A DNA stretch of 64,000 bases from Clostridioides difficile_A (GCA_945909635.1 OX246690.1:2852001-2916000), one strand, 5' to 3'. Shown: positions 8,413 to 18,187, counted from the first letter of the stretch. The notes: a model not told the origin generated them from the sequence alone. Program-made: numbers and translations.

Positions 8413-9555
8413 TTAAAAATAATACTTATTAAATAAATCTAATAAATTTCCATTTCCTTTAAATCCTAATGTATTTAAACTTTTATCCAAAATATTTAGT
8501 ATGTGTTCTATTTTGTTTAGATTAGCATTTTCTCCCATATGACCTATTCTTAAAATAGTGTCCATGTATTGATTTAATGATGTTGCAACAAGTGTATTAT
8601 AATTTTTAAGCATGTATTTGGTAAGTTTTAAAGCTCCTATACTTTCAGGAATTTTTATAGCTGTGACTGTATTAGAATACCCTTCTTCTAAAAATAATTC
8701 TAGACCATATTCCTCAATAGATTTTCTGACACTATAAGCTATTTTTTCATGTCTATCTAATACTTTTTCTATTCCCTCTTCTAATATATTATCAAGAGCT
8801 TTATCAAGACCTATTATGTCGCTTATTGGCATTGTATAAGGAAAGTATTTTTTTTCATAATAACCTTCCCATATATTTAAATTGCAATAAAAACCTGTTA
8901 CATTCGTTTTTCTATTCTTTATACAATTTTTTGCATCTTTACTTATCCCAACTATAGTAAGACCTGCTGGTGCAGAGATAGCTTTTTGCGAACCACCTAA
9001 TATTATGTCTATTTTAGATTCATCTACATTTAATCTCTCTCCAACCATACCTGCTACAGAATCAACTACAGTTAATATTCCATATGCCTTAAGTAATGGG
9101 CATATTTTGCTTACATCGTTTAGTACACCAGTTGGAGTATCACAGTGTACAACTGTTGCATACTTAAAGTTACTATCTTTATCTAAAAATGCCTTTAATT
9201 CATCAACATCTATACTTTTAGTATATTTACTTGAAAAAAGCACATACTCTCCACCATACATTGTTACAAAATCTTTAAAACCTTCTCCATATATCCCATT
9301 ATCAATTACAAGGACTCTGTCTCCCTTTTCTGTAAGTGATGCACAGGCAGCTTCAAGCCCTAATATACCTTCTCCACTCAATATGTAAACATCATTTTTT
9401 GTACCAACTATATTACCAAACTTTTCACATGTCTTTTTATAAAATTCAACAAAATCAACATCTATATCTGGGTTTGTTGTCTTCTCTGCTCTTGCTAATC
9501 TTACATTTTCCCTAGTTTCTGTTGGTCCTGGTGCATAATTAATTTTATTGTTCAT
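8413..9555 (-). CDS. Class V PLP-dependent aminotransferase (alanine/serine-glyoxylate type)
   Basis: 380 residues, fold type I. Landmarks are YAPGPTETRENVRLA at the N-terminus, the SGEGILGLEAA loop, VHCDTPTGVLND, VVDSVAGM with the ring-binding Asp, and GGSQKAISAPAGL with the Schiff-base Lys. The closest families are alanine-glyoxylate, serine-glyoxylate, ureidoglycine-glyoxylate and pyridoxamine-pyruvate aminotransferases; sequence alone does not choose. The site AAAAAGGAG precedes the ATG. It is the first gene of a two-gene unit with an ECF S-component, behind a promoter overlapped by a 13-bp inverted repeat. Confidence 0.85.
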   Translation of the reverse strand: MNNKINYAPGPTETRENVRLARAEKTTNPDIDVDFVEFYKKTCEKFGNIVGTKNDVYILSGEGILGLEAACASLTEKGDRVLVIDNGIYGEGFKDFVTMYGGEYVLFSSKYTKSIDVDELKAFLDKDSNFKYATVVHCDTPTGVLNDVSKICPLLKAYGILTVVDSVAGMVGERLNVDESKIDIILGGSQKAISAPAGLTIVGISKDAKNCIKNRKTNVTGFYCNLNIWEGYYEKKYFPYTMPISDIIGLDKALDNILEEGIEKVLDRHEKIAYSVRKSIEEYGLELFLEEGYSNTVTAIKIPESIGALKLTKYMLKNYNTLVATSLNQYMDTILRIGHMGENANLNKIEHILNILDKSLNTLGFKGNGNLLDLFNKYYF

Positions 9556-9589
9556 ATATATTCAGCTCCTTTTTATTTTCTATACGATT

Positions 9590-9647
9590 ATTATACAAAA
9601 TTTTCATTTTATATGGTACAATTTTATGTTTTTTTAAAATTGTACCA
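9590..9647 (-). promoter_or_regulatory. Promoter with a 13-bp palindromic operator upstream of the aminotransferase
   Basis: The plus strand shows TGGTACAATTTTA (9614-9626) and its exact reverse complement TAAAATTGTACCA (9635-9647), separated by 8 bases. On the minus strand a TATAAT -10 lies at 9595-9590, so the inner arm runs up to the -35 region (TACCAT, about 17 bases from -10). The position fits an operator better than a terminator, because transcription of the gene starts after it. The binding protein is unknown. Confidence 0.6.
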
Positions 9648-9706
9648 ATACATTTCCCTTATAAACAATCTCACTCTATTAGACATACAAATAATTGCAC
9701 AATAAA

Positions 9707-9745
9707 ATACAGAGCAAATATCATTTTAGAATATCTACTCTGTAT
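9707..9745 (-). terminator. Terminator after the ABC transporter operon
   Basis: On the minus strand ATACAGAG...CTCTGTAT forms an 8-bp stem, extended by imperfect pairing, followed by TTTTATTG. It lies about 80 bases after the permease stop at 9826. Confidence 0.6.
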
Positions 9746-9825
9746 CTATATATTTTAATCTATTTACTTATCTTTTTATATTCTTCTTTTTATTACTTAA
9801 AAACTACCCATTAAATATCCATATT

Positions 9826-12213
9826 TTATTCACTATATCTTACTCTATCAATAAGTGATTCTTTATTGAAACTTTTTCCTATTAAATACGTTGTTATAAA
9901 TTGAGCTATAAGAATACATACAGCCATCAATAGGATTGGTACTATTGGTAAAGCATATGTTGCATAAGATAATCCAGTCTTTTTTAGAAATATAACAGCA
10001 ATATATCCTAATATTCCTCCAGATAAAATACTTCCTATCATCATTCTAGAAGTATAATATATAGCTTCTGAGTTAAGCATTTTTACTAATTGTTTATTAG
10101 TAAGACCAATAGCTTGAAGCATACCAAGTTCTTTCTTTCTAGTAACTATACTAGTTATCATTGTATTTACAAGATTCATAAATCCAATCACACCTATTAT
10201 ACCTGTTAAAGTGTATCCCATTATCTTTATAAATGAAATAACAGCCTTATTTGATTCTACTCTACTATCTAAAAAATCTGTCTCTAAAAAACCATTAGAT
10301 TTAGCGATTTTCTTTATACTATCTTTTATTTCTTGATACTTTCCTTCTTCTGTATATATTCCTAAACTACTTGTTGAATCATGTTTCAAAGTTCTATCTA
10401 TAAAATCTTTTCCTATGCCAAAGCTTGGAGACCCCATAGCTATTGCTTGAACTTTAAATTCTTTTTTTATTATTTTATCTCCATCATATAGAGTTAATTT
10501 TATTTTATCTCCTGCCTTTACTCCCATTTCTTTTGCTGTATCAACATGAGTAATTACTATTTCATCTCCTGTTTGCAGTCTTTCAAAATTTATTTTTCCA
10601 TCTACTAAATTATTATTTAATGCTTTGACATCATTTTCATCTACACTCTGTAAAAGGTCATGTTTAAATTCAACATCATAATCATCCATTCCAACCTTTA
10701 CACTTCTTGCAGACTCTATCTTTTTAATTCCCTCTATATCTTTTATTTGATTTAAAAAGTCTTTACTTAAAGGATTATTCATTTGCAAAATATTCAAATT
10801 ATTTTTAGGATTTTTATCACTATCCATTTCATAACCAGCAAGTCTAACCTCTATGTCATAAGGAAAATTTGCTCTTGCCATCTTTTCAGCATCAAAACTT
10901 TCTAAAGCAGTTGATACTGTTATAAATATAGTTCCACTCAATATAAGAGATACCAATGTCATGTAAGTACGTTTTTTATTTCTTTCTAAATTAGCTTGTG
11001 ATAATCTCTTTAAATTTATATTTTTATAACCTTTTCTCTTATTTTTATTACTTATTTTATTTCCAGTATATCTTACTGCGTCAACTATAGATACTTTTGA
11101 TGCTACTTTCATTGGCTTTAAAAGTGATAACACAACAGACATAAAGCTTATTATTATAACCAATAATATAACTGGTAATTGTGATGATTTTACATCTATA
11201 TCCATAACTGATTTTATTATAATATTTGAAAGTGCATATCCTAAGATTGTTCCTATTGGTATTGCTATCCCTGCTAAGATAAAACCTTCCTTAAATACTA
11301 TATTTTTTACTTGTTTTTTAGTCGCACCAATTGCTCTAAGCTTTCCAAATTCTTGAACCTTCGTAACTATTGAAATGTAGAATATATTGTATATTACTAA
11401 AATACTAGACAATACAATTACTAGTCCTACAAATACTCCACCCATAATTGTTTCCATATCAGGTTTTAAAGCATTTATATAATTTTCATTTACAGCTACA
11501 TTAATAGTATCCAATCCTATATCATTAGCAACCTTATTTAATTTTGATTTTGCTTGTTCTATCGATAAATTACTTTTATCATTTAATTTCACATATATAT
11601 TAAAATCTTCTTGTGACATATCTCTAGTATTTTTCATATATGTTTCTGATATAATAGCTGTATAAAATTTACCTGCTTCAGATATTTCACTAGTTTTTAA
11701 AATTCCAGTTATAATGAATTCTTTTTCAATTCTTTTATCGCTTTTATAATCATTATAAGATATTTTTATCTTTTCACCTAAGTTTTTGTTACTATAACCA
11801 AGTGCTTTTAAAGCTCCTCTATCTAACACAATTTCATTTTCTTTTGTTGGTAACTTCCCTTTGACAAACTCAAAATTATTTAATTTTAAAGCATCTTCAT
11901 TCATGTATGCTAGAGAAATATTTGAATCATCTTCTAACTTCTCAAAACCTACTCCATTCATTTTACCAGTTAACTCTACATCTGCATGATTACTCAATAT
12001 ATTAGCTTGTTTTTCATCCGCATTAGCTAATATACCTTGATAATTACCTGAATACTTTATAGTATTTTCTTTCTGATAGGTTCCTGCATCAACAATATAA
12101 ATTCCAATAGATGAAAGCATTAAAGTTGAAAGTATTATAGTAATTATTATTAGAATACTTTTTGATTTATTTTGCTTTAGATTACTTTTTGCTATTTTAG
12201 TAGTATTAATCAT
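9826..12213 (-). CDS. ABC transporter permease with two FtsX domains
   Basis: About 795 residues: an N-terminal membrane anchor, a large extracellular MacB-like domain, an FtsX domain with three helices, a second anchor and extracellular part, then a second FtsX domain (FMNLVNTMITSIVTRKKELGMLQAIGLT). Permeases of this kind export or sense peptides and lipoproteins rather than small nutrients. The ATG at 12213 gives MINTTKIAKSNLKQNK, has GGTGAT upstream, and overlaps the ATPase stop by 8 bases. The longer frame starting at 12243 lies inside the ATPase and is less likely. Confidence 0.9.
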   Translation of the reverse strand: MINTTKIAKSNLKQNKSKSILIIITIILSTLMLSSIGIYIVDAGTYQKENTIKYSGNYQGILANADEKQANILSNHADVELTGKMNGVGFEKLEDDSNISLAYMNEDALKLNNFEFVKGKLPTKENEIVLDRGALKALGYSNKNLGEKIKISYNDYKSDKRIEKEFIITGILKTSEISEAGKFYTAIISETYMKNTRDMSQEDFNIYVKLNDKSNLSIEQAKSKLNKVANDIGLDTINVAVNENYINALKPDMETIMGGVFVGLVIVLSSILVIYNIFYISIVTKVQEFGKLRAIGATKKQVKNIVFKEGFILAGIAIPIGTILGYALSNIIIKSVMDIDVKSSQLPVILLVIIISFMSVVLSLLKPMKVASKVSIVDAVRYTGNKISNKNKRKGYKNINLKRLSQANLERNKKRTYMTLVSLILSGTIFITVSTALESFDAEKMARANFPYDIEVRLAGYEMDSDKNPKNNLNILQMNNPLSKDFLNQIKDIEGIKKIESARSVKVGMDDYDVEFKHDLLQSVDENDVKALNNNLVDGKINFERLQTGDEIVITHVDTAKEMGVKAGDKIKLTLYDGDKIIKKEFKVQAIAMGSPSFGIGKDFIDRTLKHDSTSSLGIYTEEGKYQEIKDSIKKIAKSNGFLETDFLDSRVESNKAVISFIKIMGYTLTGIIGVIGFMNLVNTMITSIVTRKKELGMLQAIGLTNKQLVKMLNSEAIYYTSRMMIGSILSGGILGYIAVIFLKKTGLSYATYALPIVPILLMAVCILIAQFITTYLIGKSFNKESLIDRVRYSE

Positions 12214-12889
12214 TTTTATCACCAACCTTTGATACCCTACCATCTTCTATAAATATAACTCTATCAGCCATTTGAGCTATACTATCATCATGAGTTATCA
12301 TAACTAAAGTTTGACTGTATTTCTTAGACATAGACTTTAGAATACTCATAACTTCATCAGATGTTTTAGAATCTAGGTTTCCAGTTGGTTCATCTGCAAG
12401 TATTATAGCTGGTCTTGTAGCTAATGCCCTTGCTATTGCCACCCTTTGTTGTTGACCACCTGATAATGTATTTGGCAAAACATCGTGTTTATTTTCAAGT
12501 CCCAATGATTTTAAAAGCTCTTTTATAAATTGTTCATCTACTTCTCTACTATCTAGACCAATTGGTAACACTACATTTTCCCACACATTAAGAGATGGTA
12601 TCAAGTTATAACTTTGAAATATAAATCCTATTTTTCTTCTTCTGAATACAGCAAGTTCTTCTTCTTTTAATGTAAATATGTTTTTATTATCTATATATAC
12701 ATTCCCAGATGTAGGTATATCAAGACCTCCAATCATATGTAAAAGAGTGCTTTTTCCAGAACCTGATTTTCCTATTATTGCAACAAATTCACCTTCATTT
12801 ATTTCTAAGTTGACATTATCTAAAGCTCTTACTAAGCTCTCTCCTGTTCCATAATGTTTTGATAAGTTTTCAGTATATAGTATTTTCAT
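12206..12889 (-). CDS. ABC transporter ATP-binding protein, MacB/LolD/BceA class
   Basis: 227 residues with Walker A GKSGSGKST (about 40-48), Q-loop FIFQSYNLIPSL, signature LSGGQQQRVAIARAL, Walker B ILADEPTGNLD and H-loop ITHDD. The PTGNLDSKT sequence after Walker B is typical of ATPases that pair with FtsX-type permeases. It ends 8 bases inside the start of the permease, a translational coupling that makes the pair one transporter. The two-component genes lie immediately upstream on the same strand. Confidence 0.95.
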   Translation of the reverse strand: MKILYTENLSKHYGTGESLVRALDNVNLEINEGEFVAIIGKSGSGKSTLLHMIGGLDIPTSGNVYIDNKNIFTLKEEELAVFRRRKIGFIFQSYNLIPSLNVWENVVLPIGLDSREVDEQFIKELLKSLGLENKHDVLPNTLSGGQQQRVAIARALATRPAIILADEPTGNLDSKTSDEVMSILKSMSKKYSQTLVMITHDDSIAQMADRVIFIEDGRVSKVGDKND

Positions 12890-13004
12890 AAAATTATCCT
12901 CTCATTCTAAGTTATATTACTCCATTTTTTATTACGTTTTATTTCTGGAGCTGTTTATACTTATATAATAAATGTAGAGGCTTACATTTTCCTTTCATTT
13001 AATA

Positions 13005-14315
13005 TTACATAGTTGTAAGAAACAGAGAAAACTTGCTTCCTACCCCTACTTTAGAAGAAACTATAATATTTCCACCCTGTTCTTCTAATATTTTTCTACT
13101 TAGATACAATCCTACTCCACTACCTTCTATAGATTCAACTTCCTCAGATATACCTCTATAAAAACGTTTAAATATGTTATTGAACTCACTCTTTTTAATC
13201 CCACTACCATTATCTTCTATTATAATTTTAAAATAATTAACAGTTTCTTCTACAGAGATGTTTATTTCTCCATTTATTTGTGTATATTTTACAGCATTAT
13301 CTAATACATTGAAAATACTCTCTTCAGTCCATTTTTTATCATGAGGTATAATCCTACTATCGAATTCATTTATATTTAATGTTATGTTTTTAATCTTAGC
13401 TTTAGGCACTACACTTTTTATAGCATTTAAAATGGTATTTTTTATATCATTATCTTCTTTTTTTATGTTTATCATACTAATCTCTAGCCTTGATATGTTA
13501 ACCAAAGAGTTTATCAAGTTTTCTAATTTATTTATAGAATTTTTGTTAGTTAATAGAAATTCTTGAGCTTCGTCTTCATCTAATTCTTCTTCTATAAGCA
13601 ATGTATTATACAATTTTAATGATGCTAAAGGAGTTTTTAGTTGATGAGAGATATCTGTTACTAATGATTTCACACTCTCTTTTTCTTTCTCCAATTTAAT
13701 AAATTTTATCTTTAAGCTTCTATTCAGCTCATATAGACAGTTATTTATTTTGCTAAATGTACCTTCTTTAAAATACTCATTATACTCTACTAGATAACCA
13801 GTATCTTCTAGGTCAGTAGTGTCTTTCAAATAATTTTCTTGTGACATCTTATCTACTATAAAGTAAATTTTACTCAATCTTTTATTTATGTATCTTATAA
13901 AATAATAGATTATGCTTGTAACAACTATAAACATTACTAAAAAAATAAGAACTGATTCTCTAAAAAAAGATTTTAAGTACAGTCCAAAATTTTTATCATT
14001 TGACATTTTATTTTCTAATCCATATCCAAATTTTTTAAATGCTTTTTCTCCAATATCTACCTTACTATAGTCAGAATTGTAAATAGATTTTACTATATCT
14101 ATTTCATCATTGGGATATTTATCAATCAATACCCCTACAATACTTTGGGTGTTTTTTATTTGATATTCATATAATTTATGTAATCTATTGTATTCAAAGA
14201 GTATAAACATAAGTGTTATTATTAGTACAGATAAAACAGAACATCCAATAACTCTTCTCATTATATAATCATCTCTCATACTGAAGTTATCTTTGAGATT
14301 CATACTTTTTAACAT
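13005..14315 (-). CDS. Membrane sensor histidine kinase
   Basis: 436 residues. Two membrane helices (about residues 20-45 and 110-135) flank an external domain of roughly 70 residues; then HAMP-like linker, dimerisation box DISHQLKTPLASLKLYN with the phospho-His, N box NAVKYT, and G boxes DNGSGI and GSGVGLYLS. The ATG at 14315 has AAAGGAG at proper spacing and overlaps the regulator stop by 7 bases; the longer frame from 14339 is less likely. The external domain makes it unlike the intramembrane BceS type. Likely operon partner of the ABC transporter downstream. Confidence 0.92.
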   Translation of the reverse strand: MLKSMNLKDNFSMRDDYIMRRVIGCSVLSVLIITLMFILFEYNRLHKLYEYQIKNTQSIVGVLIDKYPNDEIDIVKSIYNSDYSKVDIGEKAFKKFGYGLENKMSNDKNFGLYLKSFFRESVLIFLVMFIVVTSIIYYFIRYINKRLSKIYFIVDKMSQENYLKDTTDLEDTGYLVEYNEYFKEGTFSKINNCLYELNRSLKIKFIKLEKEKESVKSLVTDISHQLKTPLASLKLYNTLLIEEELDEDEAQEFLLTNKNSINKLENLINSLVNISRLEISMINIKKEDNDIKNTILNAIKSVVPKAKIKNITLNINEFDSRIIPHDKKWTEESIFNVLDNAVKYTQINGEINISVEETVNYFKIIIEDNGSGIKKSEFNNIFKRFYRGISEEVESIEGSGVGLYLSRKILEEQGGNIIVSSKVGVGSKFSLFLTTM

Positions 14316-15016
14316 TTTTTTATACTCCTTTCCCCCCACATATATCCAACCCCTCTTACTGTCTTTATATACTTAGGTTCAGATGGATTTTTTTCTACTT
14401 TCTGTCTAAGTCTTCTTATATTTACTGCAATAGTATTATCATCTACAAAATTTCCACTATTGTCCCATAGAGATTCTAATAGTTGTTCTTTCGTCAACGT
14501 CTGCATTGAATTTTCCATAAGATATCTTAAGAGTTTAGTTTCTGTTTTACTCAAAATTATCTCTTCTTCTTTATTATCTGTTTTTATAATCAACTTATTT
14601 TCTATATAATAAAAAAATAAATCATCACAAACTAATAAAGTATAATTTTTTACTGTATTTACCCTTTTCATAAGTGCATTCACTTTGGATATCAATACCA
14701 TCAAACTAAATGGCTTTGTGATATAATCATCTGCACCTAAATCATATCCTGTGACAATATCTACTTCTTCATCAAGGGCTGTTAGCATTATTATGTAAAC
14801 ATCACTTTTATTTCTAATCTCCTCGCAAAAATCAAAACCACTTCCATCAGGAAGACCTATATCAGAAATAATTAAATTTATCTCTTCTTTTACGAAAATA
14901 TTTTTTGCTTCTTCTATGCTAAATGCATTAAAAACATTGTATCCTTCTTTTTTTAGTTTAAAACTGATTCCCCTATTTAAAGATTTATCATCTTCCAAAA
15001 GTAATATATTATTCAT
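14309..15016 (-). CDS. OmpR/PhoB-family response regulator
   Basis: About 235 residues: receiver domain with the acidic pair in LLEDDKSL, phospho-acceptor Asp in IISDIGLPDGSGFD, and Lys in DDYITKPFSL, then a winged-helix DNA-binding domain (TKTETKLLRYLMEN..., IAVNIRRLRQKVE, IKTVRGVGYMW). The ATG at 15016 has GGAGG 8 bases upstream; earlier ATGs at 15037 and 15031 lie upstream of, or overlap, that site. A TATAAT-like -10 at 15056-15051 on the minus strand is a candidate promoter. First gene of the regulator-kinase-ATPase-permease set. Confidence 0.93.
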   Translation of the reverse strand: MNNILLLEDDKSLNRGISFKLKKEGYNVFNAFSIEEAKNIFVKEEINLIISDIGLPDGSGFDFCEEIRNKSDVYIIMLTALDEEVDIVTGYDLGADDYITKPFSLMVLISKVNALMKRVNTVKNYTLLVCDDLFFYYIENKLIIKTDNKEEEIILSKTETKLLRYLMENSMQTLTKEQLLESLWDNSGNFVDDNTIAVNIRRLRQKVEKNPSEPKYIKTVRGVGYMWGERSIKKC

Positions 15017-15154
15017 CCTTCTATCCTCCATTATCATACATACTAGCTAAATTATATCATACTAGTAAAAGCATTTTATTTATCAATTTATAAATATTTA
15101 TAGATCATTAATTGGATTTCACTTAGATATAAATATACTTAAACACAAAAAAAC

Positions 15155-15190
15155 AAAGGTAATTAGTATTTATACAACTAATTACCTTTT
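15155..15190 (-). terminator. Terminator after the 5'-nucleotidase gene
   Basis: On the minus strand, arms AAAGGTAATTAG and CTAATTACCTTT (12 bp) flank an 11-base loop and are followed by GTTTTTTTG. It lies about 58 bases after the stop at 15248 and separates this gene from the regulator operon. Confidence 0.85.
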
Positions 15191-15247
15191 CACTTTTATT
15201 AGTGTCTAAGATTAAATTTTTATTTGCTAACTCTTACTTATTAATTT

Positions 15248-17092
15248 TTATTTTGACTTTTTGTTTTTTAAATCTATTTGATTAAAGTTTAATAAGTATA
15301 GTAATGTACTTGATGCTATAAATACAATCATACTATTTGAAAAACCTAAGTCTCCTGTTTTAGGAGATTTTTCTTTAGCTTCTCTTTTATATACTCCTGT
15401 ATTAGAACTCTCTATAGGTTTTATTTTATCTGTTTTTTTACTTTTATAACTATCAAAATTTTTTATATCATTATTAGATGTACTACCTTCATTATCACTA
15501 ATATTTTCTTTATTTTCTCCTACTATCAATTCACTCTCTTGATTATTACTTGCTATCTCTTTTTTAGATTTGATACTAATTCTTCCATCTATACTTTGTG
15601 ATATTTCTTTTTTGTACTCTATATATTCAATTACCATACTCTCTAAATTTCCGAAATCCTTTAATACTGGCTCTTTTGAAAAGCAACTAAAGTCATCTCC
15701 ACCTGATGCTATATAATCATTAGTTGCAACCACATACTTTTTATCCAAATTTAATGGTTTTCCATCTTTTAAAATATCCGTTATTTTTTCTCCTTCTTTT
15801 TGTTTTGGGTCAAAATAATATGACATTCCTCCTACTTGTAAAAAGGCTGAATTCTTTTCTGGATAGAGTTTTACTCCTTGCTCTAATACATCTTTAATTT
15901 GTGCTCCTGTAAGTTCTTTGGTAACTATCGTATTATTAAAAGGAAATACATCTACAATATCTCTTCTTGTTATGTTCCCTTTTTCTATTGTATCTCTGAT
16001 ATTTCCTCCATTAAATAGAGAAATATCAGCCTTAGTCTTATCAAGTAAAATATCACTTATTAAATTACCTAAATTAGTTTCTTTTGTCCTTACATTTTCA
16101 TATGAGCCATCTAGAGTATTTTTTGTTACGCCTATAACTTTATCTAATATTTTTTCTTGATGTTCTTTTATTTCATCAATCTTTTTACTTATACTATCAT
16201 CCAATTCATATTTTAATGCTTCTTCCTTATCTATCAATCTAGCTGATTTATTTTCTATTTTTATATTTTCTATATCACTAGTATTAAGTGTTAGTTTTAC
16301 TTCGCCAATATGTTCTAGATATTGTCCTGTACTTACAATCAATGTGTCACCAACTTGCTTGCCATTTTCAAACTTAGTATGACTATGCCCATCAATAATT
16401 AAATCGATACCTTGGACTTCATTTGCTATATCTATACTATTTGGCTTACTTAAATTATTAGTACCAATATGGCATATTGCAACTATTACATCAGCACCTT
16501 TTCCTTTCAACTCATTTACTTGCTCTGTTGCATTCTCTATAGGATTTGTAAACTCCAATCCTTCCACATTTTTAAATCCTGTCTTGCTCTTTGTTTCTTG
16601 AGTTGTAAGTCCAAAAAATCCTATCTTTATACCATCTATTTCTTTTATATCATTACTATCAAATACTTTTTCACCATTTTTGAGGATATTTGATGATAAA
16701 AATTTTAAATTGTTCTCTCCTGAACTAGCCATTTGAGATAATTCAAACAATCTATCTTTTCCATAATTAAAGTCATGATTACCAGGAGTAATGTAGTCAT
16801 ATCCAGCACACTTAATCAATTCGATTGCTTCTTTCCCTTTGTCCATATTTACTATTGGAAGTCCATGTAAACAATCTCCTGCATCTACTAAAATTGAGTT
16901 TGGAGTGTCTTTTTTCAATGTAGCTAGATTACCTATTTGTATATGTTCATTACCTTCAGCATATCTTCCATGTATGTCATTAGTGTGAAAAATAGTTATT
17001 TCTTCAATTTGCTCTAGCCCATAAGAAATAACACTCTGACTTGTTGTAATTAGAATTATAATTACCAAAATTAAATATCTCCTAATTTTCAA
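15248..17092 (-). CDS. Sortase-anchored 5'-nucleotidase / metallophosphoesterase
   Basis: 614 residues, UshA/YfkN-like. A signal peptide (about residues 1-25) is followed by the metallophosphatase motifs FHTNDIHGRY, DAGD, GNHDFNYG, CHIGTN and DGHSHTKFENG, then the 5-nucleotidase C-terminal domain (LFNGGNIRDTI, ASGGDDFSCF). The C-terminus is a cell-wall sorting signal: SPKTG (Ser576-Gly580), a hydrophobic stretch and KNKKSK. SPKTG fits the (S/P)PxTG pattern recognised by C. difficile sortase B, not LPxTG. The likely job is hydrolysis of extracellular nucleotides at the cell surface, for phosphate or nucleoside scavenging or to blunt purinergic signalling; the latter is inference. Confidence 0.92.
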   Translation of the reverse strand: MKIRRYLILVIIILITTSQSVISYGLEQIEEITIFHTNDIHGRYAEGNEHIQIGNLATLKKDTPNSILVDAGDCLHGLPIVNMDKGKEAIELIKCAGYDYITPGNHDFNYGKDRLFELSQMASSGENNLKFLSSNILKNGEKVFDSNDIKEIDGIKIGFFGLTTQETKSKTGFKNVEGLEFTNPIENATEQVNELKGKGADVIVAICHIGTNNLSKPNSIDIANEVQGIDLIIDGHSHTKFENGKQVGDTLIVSTGQYLEHIGEVKLTLNTSDIENIKIENKSARLIDKEEALKYELDDSISKKIDEIKEHQEKILDKVIGVTKNTLDGSYENVRTKETNLGNLISDILLDKTKADISLFNGGNIRDTIEKGNITRRDIVDVFPFNNTIVTKELTGAQIKDVLEQGVKLYPEKNSAFLQVGGMSYYFDPKQKEGEKITDILKDGKPLNLDKKYVVATNDYIASGGDDFSCFSKEPVLKDFGNLESMVIEYIEYKKEISQSIDGRISIKSKKEIASNNQESELIVGENKENISDNEGSTSNNDIKNFDSYKSKKTDKIKPIESSNTGVYKREAKEKSPKTGDLGFSNSMIVFIASSTLLYLLNFNQIDLKNKKSK

Positions 17093-17302
17093 TATAAATT
17101 ATCCTCCTCAAATTAGTTTTAGCTTTAGATAAAATTTATATTTTACATAAAACCTTTTAGATAAATATTAAATATACATAAGATTAATTAACATAACCTT
17201 TAATATCTATCTATCAATTTAATTTTGTCCATATCCAATTAGTTTTAATCTAATTACATTTTTTCTCATATGTATTTTTCTTTTATTTTATATAAAATTA
17301 TT

Positions 17303-18187
17303 TTAAAATCTTTTCAATTGGTCTCTTTTAAAAGTCCATTGAGGTATTGTTAAATCACCTTTAAAGTCTAAACTATACCAAGGACTTAGGTTTGCGTTTT
17401 TGCGATTAATAAGAAGCTGAGTTTGTTGTGCAGGCATATAGCTTTGAGCTATCATAAATACTTTTTCTCCAGTCTTTTCATTTTCTGCCATATCCATAAT
17501 TATACTTGCATGTCCTGGGCTTCCACCAATTATAAACACATCTCCTATCTTCATATCATCAACTTCTACAGGTTTTAATTCTTTTTCAAGAGATAAAGTT
17601 CCTGAATAAGCAAATACTATATCCATAAACTTTCTAAAGCTCTCATAAGATGTTGAATATTCAGTTGATTTATACCAACTTGAACCACTATCTTTTACTG
17701 AAATTCTATATCCTTCTACCCACTTTGAATACTTAGCCTTAAAACCATCGACAAAATCAAAACTTATTTCGTCATACCTTTTATTCTGATATAAGTATTC
17801 AGCTCTCATAAGCATAATTGCATCTGCACATTGATGTAAATCTCTATTACCAATATCAACATCAAATACACTATCATAAATGCCTTTTGATTCCTTAGTT
17901 CTGCCATCATAATACTTTACCTTTTCTCCATAATTTTTCAACTTAGTATTTCTAAGAAATGATTCAAAACTACCTTTTTCTACATCCACTCTTTTAAAAC
18001 CTTTTGGTGGCTCATACCTATCTTTCAATATATTTGCATCTTTATGTACTATTATTGCTTGTTCATATTCTTTAGAGCTTTGAGTTTTCTTAGAACCTTC
18101 AATAGTTTTTTTACTTTCTCCATTACTACATCCAACCAAAGTTAATGTAATCAATGACAAAATAGTTATTTTCTTTAATATTTTCAT
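17303..18187 (-). CDS. DUF4846-family lipoprotein
   Basis: 294 residues. The N-terminus MKILKKITILSLITLTLVGCS has a lipobox (LVGC), so the mature protein should be lipid-anchored from Cys20 on the outer face of the membrane. The rest matches DUF4846 by its EPPKGFKRVDVEKGSFESFLR start, the LHQCADAIMLMRAEYLY helix and GDVFIIGGSPGHASIIMDMA near the C-terminus. The biochemical role of the family is not known to me. It stands alone upstream of the 5'-nucleotidase (210-base gap), with no clear operon link. Confidence 0.82.
   Translation of the reverse strand: MKILKKITILSLITLTLVGCSNGESKKTIEGSKKTQSSKEYEQAIIVHKDANILKDRYEPPKGFKRVDVEKGSFESFLRNTKLKNYGEKVKYYDGRTKESKGIYDSVFDVDIGNRDLHQCADAIMLMRAEYLYQNKRYDEISFDFVDGFKAKYSKWVEGYRISVKDSGSSWYKSTEYSTSYESFRKFMDIVFAYSGTLSLEKELKPVEVDDMKIGDVFIIGGSPGHASIIMDMAENEKTGEKVFMIAQSYMPAQQTQLLINRKNANLSPWYSLDFKGDLTIPQWTFKRDQLKRF

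Noticed and set aside
9614..9647. Palindrome read as a terminator of some upstream unit
   Set aside because: No gene runs into it: the ABC operon on the same strand ends with its own terminator at 9707-9745, and the T run is in the loop rather than after the stem.
12214..12243. Longer start of the FtsX-type permease
   Set aside because: It would lie inside the ATPase gene without a ribosome binding site; ATG at 12213 starts a typical membrane anchor.
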